NCBI GenBank assembly: GCA_041666425.1
Contig: JBAYHA010000001.1
Location: 1-58,812, forward strand
Reading direction: 5' to 3'
Length of the DNA: 58,812 nt
DNA from: JBAYHA01 sp041666425
Lineage (GTDB): Bacteria; Patescibacteriota; Patescibacteriia; UBA11705; JABHMO01
In this document: piece by piece, positions 31,239 to 37,447 of the stretch
Layout: the number at the start of each line of letters is the position of its first letter
Position numbering within the stretch: the stretch's first letter is position 1
Made by a program: the position numbers and the translations under genes
The notes under the pieces: model-generated
Seen by the model: only the letters and a program-made list of their open reading frames with translations
Told to the model about the DNA's origin: nothing
Database searches by the model: none

Positions 31239-31250
31239 CTTCTAGGTATT

Positions 31251-31292
31251 AAGGCGAGTCGCTTCAACCGAAGCGACCCGCCTCTTTTTTTT
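31251..31292 (+). terminator. Strong terminator of the 30807 gene
   Basis: GGCGAGTCGCTT / AAGCGACCCGCC, 12-position stem with one mismatch, short loop CAACCG, followed by a T-run. Confidence 0.92.
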
Positions 31293-31348
31293 AATTGAAA
31301 AATTATCCAATTTGAGGTAAAATTATTTTAGAAAGATTTCATAAATTT

Positions 31349-31849
31349 ATGCGCGTACCAACAAGACGAGGAGAAGAACAGGCTTTACGAAAAAATGATC
31401 CGTTTATCACCACGGATAAATATTTAGAATTAAAAAAGAAATTGGAAAATTTAAAAAAATCGCACCCCGTAGCAGCCGAGGAAGTAAAACGCTTGGCCGA
31501 ACTGGGTGATTTTTCCGAAAATGCCGAATATCAACTGGCCAAAGGCAAACTGCGCGGAATTAATCAACGCATGTTGGAAATAGAATATGTTCTCAATCAT
31601 TCACAAATTATTTTGCCAAATGAGAATTTTGCCACTGTTCAACTTGGACATACGGTTACTCTACTATCTGACGGCAAAGAAAGAAAATTCAAAATTCTCG
31701 GTTCAAGCGAAACCAATCCTTCCTTCGGCGTAATTTCTCAACACTCACCTCTCGGCCTCGCCATCCTCGGTAAAAAAGTTGGCGACATTGTCAAAATTGA
31801 ATTGGCAAACAAAAGAATCATGGAATATAAAATTTTAAAAATTGAATAA
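31349..31849 (+). CDS. greA: Transcription elongation factor GreA/GreB family
   Basis: Cleavage factor that rescues backtracked RNA polymerase by entering its secondary channel. The N-terminal coiled coil (about 22-85) carries the acidic tip in LAELGDFSENAEYQLAKGK, the functional DFSENAEY motif. The C-terminal globular domain (about 92-166) shows VQLGHTVTLLSDG and SPLGLAILGKKVGDIVKI. At 166 residues it is slightly longer than GreA because of a basic N-terminal extension (MRVPTRRGEEQALRKNDP), as often seen in GreB. The start at 31349 is the first ATG; no strong ribosome site is visible. Confidence 0.93.
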   Translation: MRVPTRRGEEQALRKNDPFITTDKYLELKKKLENLKKSHPVAAEEVKRLAELGDFSENAEYQLAKGKLRGINQRMLEIEYVLNHSQIILPNENFATVQLGHTVTLLSDGKERKFKILGSSETNPSFGVISQHSPLGLAILGKKVGDIVKIELANKRIMEYKILKIE

Positions 31850-31858
31850 AATGTTCGT

Positions 31859-31887
31859 TTGACAAAAAAAAACAATCTCGATATAAT
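31859..31887 (+). promoter_or_regulatory. Perfect consensus promoter of a small RNA
   Basis: TTGACA (31859-31864), 17 nt, TATAAT (31882-31887). It begins right after greA and is followed by no protein gene on this strand. Confidence 0.9.
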
Positions 31888-31892
31888 ACAAA

Positions 31893-31991
31893 AGTGCTTG
31901 AGGGCGAAAGCCCCGTTCGGCCAATCCGCTTGCGGATCATAAGCCGATAACCAGGCACAACAAAAAAGCTCTCTTAATTGAGAGCTTTTTT
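31893..31991 (+). ncRNA. Structured ~98-nt small RNA with three-way junction
   Basis: From the perfect promoter the RNA folds without forcing. P1 is GUGCUUG (31894-31900) / CAGGCAC (31952-31958). P2 is GGGC-GAAA-GCCC (31902-31913), a GNRA tetraloop hairpin. P3 is CGGC (31918-31921) / GCCG (31943-31946) enclosing AUCCG-CUUG-CGGAU (31924-31937) with an asymmetric internal loop. A perfect terminator follows. No open frame has a ribosome site. It does not match SRP RNA, 6S, RNase P, tmRNA, hammerhead or riboswitch consensus that I know. Function unknown; a trans-acting or protein-binding RNA is likely because no gene follows. Confidence 0.75.
31962..31991. terminator. Perfectly palindromic bidirectional terminator
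   Basis: A-run, GCTCTC (31968-31973), TTAATT, GAGAGC (31980-31985), T-run. It ends the small RNA and also the minus-strand gene at 31994-32467. Confidence 0.93.
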
Positions 31992-31993
31992 GT

Positions 31994-32467
31994 TTATTCA
32001 TCTTCCATTTTTTTTGATCCGATTATTCTTTTTTTGTTATTAACTGACCAATATGGCATTACACTCCAAAAACAAAAATTACCAGAGTCCTCACCAATTC
32101 TTCTAACCACGACATTAATTCTAATGGCTTTGGAAAAACTTATTATTGCATAGAAACCAAACCATTCAATTATTTTTGTTTTATAAAAGCCATTCTTGTC
32201 ACACTCCCCAACCTGACATAAAAATCGACGATACTCCTGTATGGTCGTCGCCTTCTTTAATACACAAACAGCGTCACTTAAAAAACGAAACTTGTTTTGC
32301 TGAACCTGCTTATCCCGCTGACTTCGATGCCCATCGTAACAAAGATGATGAAATCCATCGGAATTAAACCGAATATCCGACTTTAGTGCTGGACAATATA
32401 TTCGGCCAACCATTTCATAGTTAATTCTTGCTGCATTTTTTATTTTTTTAAAATTTTCTTGATCCAT
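31994..32467 (-). CDS. Hypothetical protein, possibly BECR-fold nuclease-like (157 aa)
   Basis: A 157-residue soluble protein starting MDQENFKKIKNAARINYEMV. The phrase VGRIYCPALKSDIRFNSDGFHHLCYDG, followed by a basic HRSQRDK and FRFLSDAVCVLKKATTIQEYRRF, recalls phage-type Barnase/EndoU/ColicinE5-RelE-like (PBECR) proteins, where a YCP-x-FN-x-GFHHL pattern recurs. That resemblance is from memory and no active site is proven. The upstream frame from 32512 lacks support, and 32467 is preferred. A TTGACT / TATAAA pair lies upstream. No antitoxin-like partner is adjacent. Confidence 0.62.
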   Translation of the reverse strand: MDQENFKKIKNAARINYEMVGRIYCPALKSDIRFNSDGFHHLCYDGHRSQRDKQVQQNKFRFLSDAVCVLKKATTIQEYRRFLCQVGECDKNGFYKTKIIEWFGFYAIISFSKAIRINVVVRRIGEDSGNFCFWSVMPYWSVNNKKRIIGSKKMEDE

Positions 32468-32560
32468 ATTATAATCATAATGATGTATTAATTTTATAAA
32501 GTTAATACACACCCAGTCAATTTGAGGGGTGTTTTTATATTAATTTGAAAAAATTGACAA

Positions 32561-32592
32561 AAAAATCGCTCCACTTCTGGAACGATTTTTTT
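32561..32592 (-). terminator. Terminator of the 32603-33217 gene
   Basis: AATCGTTCCAGAAGTGGAGCGATT on the minus strand is a near-perfect stem (shown in parts: AATCGTTCCA / TGGAGCGATT) followed by T-run. Confidence 0.8.
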
Positions 32593-32602
32593 ATTAACAA
32601 AA

Positions 32603-33217
32603 TTATTTTATGGTTTCGGAAATTTTTTCAACCAACAAATTCAAATCAAATGCTTTTTGCTCTTTTTCACAATCAGACTTTTGCGGCTCATCATAATTGA
32701 CACATTGTACTTTTTGGATAGTAAAATAAAGCGTAATCATCTTATTTTCTTTTTGGAAAGAATAAACATAATCGGTAAAAACACTCCCGGCAGCGCCTTC
32801 ACTTTTTTCCGTAACACAAAACTCTCGATTGTTTATTTTTATTTTACTTGTTTTTCCATCAGCGGAAACTTCCGATCCTTCGACAAAACAGTTCATTTTT
32901 TTCTCCTCAACCGAAACTGCCGGTGGCCAAAAATTTATTGCCGGATGAATATACGTTGTGTTAAAATCTTCCGGATATTGATAGGAGACATAAAACCTTG
33001 TCGTATCAGTAAACGTCTTCCAATTTGAATCAACCAAACTTATCGGGCATTGATCAAAATCACAATTAGTTCCAGAACGTACAACCGCCGATCCATCTGA
33101 ACAAATCTTGGCTTCCATGGTGCAAACGGTCGTTCTGGGACTGGTTATAAATTTGTAAGAAACAAAAATCCCAACACCCAAAATAATTCCCAACATCACT
33201 ATTAAAATTTTTTTCAT
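32603..33217 (-). CDS. Signal-anchored Cys-rich protein (204 aa)
   Basis: A membrane anchor or signal peptide (residues 4-22) is followed by a short cysteine-rich module, VCTMEAKICSDGSAVV...NCDFDQCP (about 31-58). That module resembles a small domain repeated in many Patescibacteria surface proteins, related in pattern to Kazal/pacifastin-like inhibitors. A further extracytoplasmic domain of about 140 residues follows, with more cysteines (NCFVEG, FCVTEK, KVQCVNYDEPQKSDC) likely paired as disulfides. No enzyme motif is seen. It stands alone, with its own terminator. Confidence 0.72.
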   Translation of the reverse strand: MKKILIVMLGIILGVGIFVSYKFITSPRTTVCTMEAKICSDGSAVVRSGTNCDFDQCPISLVDSNWKTFTDTTRFYVSYQYPEDFNTTYIHPAINFWPPAVSVEEKKMNCFVEGSEVSADGKTSKIKINNREFCVTEKSEGAAGSVFTDYVYSFQKENKMITLYFTIQKVQCVNYDEPQKSDCEKEQKAFDLNLLVEKISETIK

Positions 33218-33282
33218 ATTTTACTTTTTACTTAAATAAGCAATTCCACAAAACGGTAAAACCAACCTATTATCCTATTTAT

Positions 33283-33451
33283 TTAAGGAATCTCTGAAAA
33301 AGTCTATTCATCTGCTACTTTTAGATTTCTGCTGCAAAGTTAAAAAAGTTCTTCGGCTTATTTTAGCAAATAGGCCTCATCTCTTTTTTAGCTTTTCGCG
33401 ACGAAATTATAAAAGTTTCGTTGTAATGCGACTTTGTCAGAGCTTCCTTAA
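33283..33451. mobile_element. MITE-like element with 22-bp terminal inverted repeats
   Basis: Left end 33283-33304 starts TTAAGGAATCTCTGA. The right end (33430-33451, read on the minus strand) starts TTAAGGAAGCTCTGA. They match at 20 of 22 positions. The 169-bp element encodes no protein and lies in a spacer, as expected for a non-autonomous transposon mobilised in trans. The ends resemble those of DDE insertion sequences; no such transposase is in the window. Confidence 0.72.
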
Positions 33452-33535
33452 TAAAAAAACAAAATTAGCATCAAAAATGTTTATAGGTAAATTTTATCAT
33501 TTTTTCAGCAAAAAGGGAAGCTCCCAAAAAAGGAA

Positions 33536-33564
33536 TTGCTTTAAATTTAGAACTGTGCTATACT
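33536..33564 (+). promoter_or_regulatory. Promoter of the zinc-ribbon gene
   Basis: TTGCTT (33536-33541), 17 nt, TATACT (33559-33564). The start codon at 33603 fits a short leader. Confidence 0.7.
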
Positions 33565-33602
33565 TTTTGAATTGTCTAATTAATCAATATAACAATACTA
33601 AC

Positions 33603-34274
33603 ATGGGAAATTTTGACAGTGGAAGAAAATTTGGCTCAGGTAATAAATTTGGTGGCGGTGGTGGCCGAAGTTTTGGTGGTGGCGGCGGTGGCCGAAGCCG
33701 AGGTTTTGGCGGTCCTTCTATCAGACACAAGGCTATTTGCAGTGAATGTGGCAATGAATGCGAACTGCCATTTCGACCAACCGGTGATCGTCCTGTTTTT
33801 TGTAGCAACTGCTTTGGCAAACAACAAGATCAAAATCAAGGCGACAGCCGACCGTCAAGCTATGGTTTTAACACCGAAAAACGTTACGACAAACCAAGAC
33901 ATGCCGACAGACAAGAAAGACAACGTTTTGACGCTGTTTGCGCCAAATGCGGAGCAACCTTTCAATTACCTTTCCGCCCAATTCCAGGCAAAACCGTTTT
34001 TTGCGACAACTGTTTTGATCGACCAACTACCAAAGGTTCTTGCGATTGTGGCGAACAAATCAAAATGTTGAACGAAAAATTGGATAAAATTTTAAAAATT
34101 CTTGCACCAAAAATTTCCGTTGACAAAGCTTTTGCAAAAGAAGCTAAAGAAGTCAAAGCCGTTAAGGAAGTTAAAGAAGAAATCGCCGAACCGGAAGTCA
34201 TAATTGAAAAAACAAAAAAATCAGCAAAAGAAAAAGCTCCAAAAAAAGCTGTTACAAAAAAGAAAAAAGATTAA
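33603..34274 (+). CDS. RGG-rich double zinc-ribbon protein
   Basis: A 223-residue protein. The glycine/arginine-rich N-terminus (residues 1-38, GGGG and RSRGFGG patches) is followed by two copies of a CxxC...CxxC zinc-binding unit, ICSECGNECELPFRP-type (about 44-66) and VCAKCGATFQLPFRP-type (about 116-139), each closed by FCxNCF. A short CDCGE motif, a helix and a lysine-rich C-terminal tail follow. RGG and zinc ribbons together suggest binding to RNA or single-stranded DNA. The start at 33603 is supported by the promoter; the longer frame upstream crosses the MITE. This family is widespread in Patescibacteria. Confidence 0.83.
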   Translation: MGNFDSGRKFGSGNKFGGGGGRSFGGGGGGRSRGFGGPSIRHKAICSECGNECELPFRPTGDRPVFCSNCFGKQQDQNQGDSRPSSYGFNTEKRYDKPRHADRQERQRFDAVCAKCGATFQLPFRPIPGKTVFCDNCFDRPTTKGSCDCGEQIKMLNEKLDKILKILAPKISVDKAFAKEAKEVKAVKEVKEEIAEPEVIIEKTKKSAKEKAPKKAVTKKKKD

Positions 34275-34285
34275 TAGGTTCCAAC

Positions 34286-34316
34286 AAAAAAACGAGTCGA
34301 AAGACTCGTTTTTTTG
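34286..34316. terminator. Bidirectional terminator
   Basis: AACGAGTC / GACTCGTT stem with 4-nt loop, A-run left and T-run right, between the convergent zinc-ribbon and NRAMP-like genes. Confidence 0.9.
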
Positions 34317-34328
34317 TAAAATAATTTT

Positions 34329-35585
34329 CTACAAAATAAACATCGCCAGCGTGGCGGAAATCATAATCAAAAAAGCCAAACCGCCAAAAAGATTGGAAAC
34401 CCAACCATTGCGGTATTTGCCCATAACCTTTTGGTTATTGCAAATATGCAAAATAATAACAATCAAAACCGGTGCGGTAATGCCATAAAAAATGGCTGAA
34501 TACAACAACGCTTTTATCGGACTAATACCCAAAACTGGAATTAACAGACCAATCAACAAAGAAACAATAATGGTAATATAAAATCCTTTGGCTTGATAAA
34601 ATTTTTTGTCCAAACCTTCTTGCCAATTAAATGTTTCCGCCATAATGTAAGAAAGCGATCCGGCCAAAACAGGAATAGACAAAAAACCTGTGCCAATAAC
34701 CCCAATCGCAAAAAACAAATAAGCCAGATTCCCAGCCAACGGACGCAAAGCATTGGCTGCCTGTTCGACTGTGGAAATTTCCGTAATACCGGCCTCAAAT
34801 AAAACCGAGCCGGCTGTCAAAATTATAAAATAAGCGACAAAATTTGAAAATAACATCCCAAAGTCAACATCATTGCGCATCTGTTTTAAAATATTTTTGT
34901 CAACAATCAAATGCTTGTGATGAACTTCTTCCACTTCCATTGAAGCTTGCCAAAAAAATAAATAAGGTGAAATTGTCGTTCCCAAAATCGCCACAAGAAC
35001 AGCTAAATATTCCTTGGTTAATTGAAAATCAGGTTTGATTGTCGCCAAAAATATTTCCGTCCATCCGACATTTAAAAAAAACGGTACCATAATATAAAGA
35101 AGCAAAGTCAAACAAAACCATTTCATTATTTTGGCTATTTTGTTGTAAGGAAAAGAAATAATGGCAACCAACAACAAAATTGTAAACAACAAACTGAACA
35201 CATCAATCGGCACTTGCGGAACCAACAAATTAGCCACCGCGCCCATCCCCGCAATATTGGCTCCGATATTCAAAGTAATTGCCGGAAAACTGAACAAAAT
35301 CATCACATACAAAATTTTTCTAGTGTAATATTTGCGCAAAACTCCAGCCAATCCCAGTTTGGCGACCAAACCTATTCTGGCGCACATTTCTTGGATCGAA
35401 ACCATTAATGGAAAAGTAATCAACATCACCCACAATGTGGCAAAACCGAATTTGGCACCGGCTTGCGTATAAGTAGTAATTCCCGAAGGATCGTCATCAC
35501 TCGCACCGGTAATCACCCCCGGCCCCAAAGTACGCCAAAATTGCCAGAATCCTGATTTGTTTTTGTTTTTATTTTTTGTTTTCAT
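34329..35585 (-). CDS. NRAMP-family metal transporter with variant metal-site motifs
   Basis: A 418-residue transporter with eleven or so helices of the NRAMP (LeuT-fold) family, which normally import Mn2+ or Fe2+ with protons. Helix 1 carries GASDDDPSGITTYTQAGA, so the canonical DPGN is DPSG. Helix 6 reads TTISPYLFFWQASMEVEE where canonical members have a methionine-containing MPHNLYLHS. Loss of the metal-selecting Asn and Met resembles the NRAMP-related magnesium transporter branch, so Mg2+ or another hard cation is possible (inference). The start at 35585 (MKTKNKNKNK) is chosen over 35603. Confidence 0.85.
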   Translation of the reverse strand: MKTKNKNKNKSGFWQFWRTLGPGVITGASDDDPSGITTYTQAGAKFGFATLWVMLITFPLMVSIQEMCARIGLVAKLGLAGVLRKYYTRKILYVMILFSFPAITLNIGANIAGMGAVANLLVPQVPIDVFSLLFTILLLVAIISFPYNKIAKIMKWFCLTLLLYIMVPFFLNVGWTEIFLATIKPDFQLTKEYLAVLVAILGTTISPYLFFWQASMEVEEVHHKHLIVDKNILKQMRNDVDFGMLFSNFVAYFIILTAGSVLFEAGITEISTVEQAANALRPLAGNLAYLFFAIGVIGTGFLSIPVLAGSLSYIMAETFNWQEGLDKKFYQAKGFYITIIVSLLIGLLIPVLGISPIKALLYSAIFYGITAPVLIVIILHICNNQKVMGKYRNGWVSNLFGGLAFLIMISATLAMFIL

Positions 35586-35634
35586 TTTGCAACTTTTCAC
35601 CAATATTATAACAAACTTTTTTGTTTTTCAAAAA

Positions 35635-35958
35635 TTACAGCTCACATTTGGTAGTCATTGTCGGACAGTCATCTCGTTCAATAATACATTCCGTTTTTTC
35701 CTTTGGCCAAACAGAACATTCGGCCAAACAAGATTTTCTACCTTCTTCAAAAACAACATGATCGGCGTTCGGCACCAAAGTCAAACAACGATCAACATAA
35801 TTGTCGCACGCCTTAGCGCAAGCAGTATCATCAATATTATTTTTTTGCACTTCTTGCAAAAGAACATCAGCAGGAACAACTTGTTCTTTTTCTCCATATT
35901 CACAACCGGATAAAAAAACGACTAACAACAACACACCCACATAAAAAAATTTTTGCAT
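35635..35958 (-). CDS. Small Cys-rich lipoprotein (107 aa)
   Basis: A lipoprotein signal peptide with lipobox LSGC (cysteine at residue 19) predicts a lipid-anchored surface protein of 89 mature residues. Seven further cysteines (ACAKACDNYVDRC, SCLAECS, ECIIERDDC, KC) suggest a compact disulfide-bonded fold. The composition is acidic. It lies 15 nt downstream of the MarR-type regulator gene in the same direction, so the regulator may control it. I recognise no family. Confidence 0.75.
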   Translation of the reverse strand: MQKFFYVGVLLLVVFLSGCEYGEKEQVVPADVLLQEVQKNNIDDTACAKACDNYVDRCLTLVPNADHVVFEEGRKSCLAECSVWPKEKTECIIERDDCPTMTTKCEL

Positions 35959-35973
35959 AATATTTTTATTTTT

Positions 35974-36408
35974 TTAGTTTAATAAAATCTGACCAAATAT
36001 TTTTGACAAAATCTCGGTCATTTTTTTTATTTCAATGTTTTTTTGTTGCAAAAAAAATTCTTCACCAATAATTTCTAGTCTTTCCAAAGCCTCCGTTAAT
36101 TTTTCTCGACCGGCGGAAGTTACGCTGACCAAACGAGCCCGAGCGTCATCTCGCGCTTCTCCGCTACGAACCAAATGCACTTTTTCCATCGGCAAAAGCA
36201 AGCGCGTAACACCGGATGCGGTCAAACCGACCTTGTTCGCCAAATCTATTCGGCGCATTTTTTGTTCCTCACTTTGTTCGATAAAATACAAAATTAAAAA
36301 TTCATTAAATCCAATTCCCCCCAAACGGCGATCAAAATAGTTACTCAAAACAGTTTGCGTTCGACCAAGGTTGATAAAAAAATCAATAGCCGATGAATTC
36401 TTTGTCAT
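35974..36408 (-). CDS. MarR-family transcriptional regulator
   Basis: A 144-residue winged-helix dimer regulator. Dimerisation helices occupy both ends. The DNA-binding core shows MRRIDLANKVGLTASGVTRLLLPMEK (in two parts: helix 3 RIDLANKVGL, recognition helix SGVTRLLLPMEK), followed by the wing LVRSGEARDDARARLVSVTSAG, a hallmark of MarR proteins. MarR regulators usually respond to small phenolic or oxidative signals; the ligand here is unknown. It has its own consensus promoter overlapping a palindromic TTGATTTGTCAA, a plausible autoregulatory site, and it is followed by the lipoprotein gene. Confidence 0.9.
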   Translation of the reverse strand: MTKNSSAIDFFINLGRTQTVLSNYFDRRLGGIGFNEFLILYFIEQSEEQKMRRIDLANKVGLTASGVTRLLLPMEKVHLVRSGEARDDARARLVSVTSAGREKLTEALERLEIIGEEFFLQQKNIEIKKMTEILSKIFGQILLN

Positions 36409-36426
36409 AAAAGCGTTATTTAATTA

Positions 36427-36467
36427 GTTGACAAATCAAGTATATCGCAACTTTTTAAATTTGTCAA
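36427..36467 (-). promoter_or_regulatory. Promoter and possible operator of the MarR gene
   Basis: TTGACA (36462-36467), 17 nt, TATACT (36439-36444) on the minus strand. TTGA-tttg-TCAA (36427-36438) lies right at the predicted start site. Confidence 0.75.
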
Positions 36468-36525
36468 AACGCTTTCATAACAAAAACATATTTAAAACAA
36501 TTAAAAAGTAGCTAAAACCAAAATT

Positions 36526-36554
36526 TTGACAAAATCTATAAAATTAGTTAGTAT
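36526..36554 (+). promoter_or_regulatory. Promoter of tRNA-Gln
   Basis: TTGACA (36526-36531), 17 nt, TAGTAT (36549-36554), about 40 nt before the mature tRNA. Confidence 0.6.
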
Positions 36555-36601
36555 TATTTTATATTTAGTTACATCTTTTTTCATTACTAAATATTAATTA
36601 T

Positions 36602-36675
36602 TCGGGGATCGTCTAATGGTAGGACACCGCCCTTTGAAGGCGACTATTGGGGTTCGAATCCCTGTCCCCGAGCCA
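36602..36675 (+). tRNA. tRNA-Gln(UUG)
   Basis: A 74-nt tRNA with acceptor TCGGGGA / TCCCCGA, D-arm GTC / GAC with TAATGGTA loop, anticodon loop CTTTGAA (anticodon TTG) on stem CGCC / GGCG, T-arm around TTCGAAT, discriminator G and encoded CCA. The top pair of the anticodon stem is C-A, unpaired. A hairpin begins in its 3' end. Confidence 0.94.
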
Positions 36676-36714
36676 TGAACCAGTTGCCAACTTTGTTGGC
36701 TGCCGATTCATGGC
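36672..36714 (+). repeat. Hairpin overlapping the tRNA-Gln CCA end
   Basis: GCCATGAA (36672-36679) / TTCATGGC (36707-36714) and GCCAAC (36686-36691) / GTTGGC (36695-36700), loop TTT. The first four bases are the discriminator and CCA of tRNA-Gln, so the precursor could fold its 3' end into this stem. It may guide processing. Confidence 0.6.
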
Positions 36715-36723
36715 AAGCCAAGT

Positions 36724-36752
36724 AAAAAAATCGAAGAATTTTCGATTTTTTT
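36724..36752 (+). terminator. Terminator of tRNA-Gln transcript
   Basis: AAAATCGAA / TTCGATTTT stem with a 4-nt loop and T-run. Confidence 0.85.
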
Positions 36753-36766
36753 ATTACCACAAACCA

Positions 36767-36794
36767 TTGACATTTTTCCCAAATAAGCTAAAAT
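36767..36794 (+). promoter_or_regulatory. Promoter of the 36829 gene
   Basis: TTGACA (36767-36772), 16 nt, TAAAAT (36789-36794). Confidence 0.7.
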
Positions 36795-36828
36795 ACCAAC
36801 GCTCTTTACATTTTATCAGGAGGTCTCA

Positions 36829-37356
36829 ATGAAGACAAACGAAGAAAATTTGGAACGTGAATTTGACGACGAGCTCGATGTTCCGGCCACGCTATTGGAA
36901 CTTCTCAAAGGCGACTGGCGAGCCGAAGGTTATGTTTTTACAAAAGTCTATGTAGCGGTGCTTAAACATGGACTTATGGGTGATTTTCCTGTAGTTTTTT
37001 CAGATAAATTGGAACGACCGGTTATTACAACCGATTTGAATCTACTCGAAAAAGTGTGCCAAAGATTGCGAAAACGTGCTTTCAAAATCAACGCTTTCAT
37101 TGCCTATTTCAACCCTACAAATCAAGTCATTTTTCCAGACCGCGACAACCCACTAGAATATGAATACAGTCGCCCCACGAAAATTTTAAACGAAGAAGAG
37201 TTTGAAAACTTAGTGGCCCAAGCTATGGAAACAGAACCTTTCCGTTGGGCGCCAGGATTGCTCGGTGGCGGAAACTTAACCGAAGAAAATTTTTCTGCAT
37301 CTTTTGTCAATGAAGCCAAAAGATTTGATCCGCGCTTCAAAAGCACATTCATCTAA
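36829..37356 (+). CDS. Hypothetical acidic protein, stand-alone gene (175 aa)
   Basis: Unrecognised soluble protein. The first 20 residues are strongly acidic (NEENLEREFDDELD). The middle holds a mixed alpha/beta fold (WRAEGYVFTKVYVAVLK, LNLLEKVCQRLRKRAFKI) and the C-terminus is glycine/aromatic-rich. The start is firm: AGGAGG 6 nt before ATG, a promoter 35 nt further upstream and a hairpin terminator 10 nt after the stop, giving a complete single-gene unit. It has no membrane segment or known motif. Confidence 0.78.
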   Translation: MKTNEENLEREFDDELDVPATLLELLKGDWRAEGYVFTKVYVAVLKHGLMGDFPVVFSDKLERPVITTDLNLLEKVCQRLRKRAFKINAFIAYFNPTNQVIFPDRDNPLEYEYSRPTKILNEEEFENLVAQAMETEPFRWAPGLLGGGNLTEENFSASFVNEAKRFDPRFKSTFI

Positions 37357-37365
37357 CAAATATAA

Positions 37366-37392
37366 TCCCAAAATAAATTTTGGGATTTTTTT
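37366..37392 (+). terminator. Terminator of the 36829 gene
   Basis: AATCCCAAAA / TTTTGGGATT stem, 4-nt loop, T-run. Confidence 0.88.
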
Positions 37393-37447
37393 ATACTTTT
37401 GAAAAATTTATTTTGTAAAATTATTAAATTTTTGCTATATTTAAAGT

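Noticed and set aside
31893..31991. SRP RNA, 6S RNA or a riboswitch as identity of the small RNA
   Set aside because: No SRP tetraloop/bulge signature, too short for 6S, and no downstream gene on the same strand for a riboswitch to control.
33426..33602. N-terminal extension of the zinc-ribbon protein
   Set aside because: The extension crosses the MITE end and the promoter at 33536-33564; the Gly-rich start at 33603 fits the family better.
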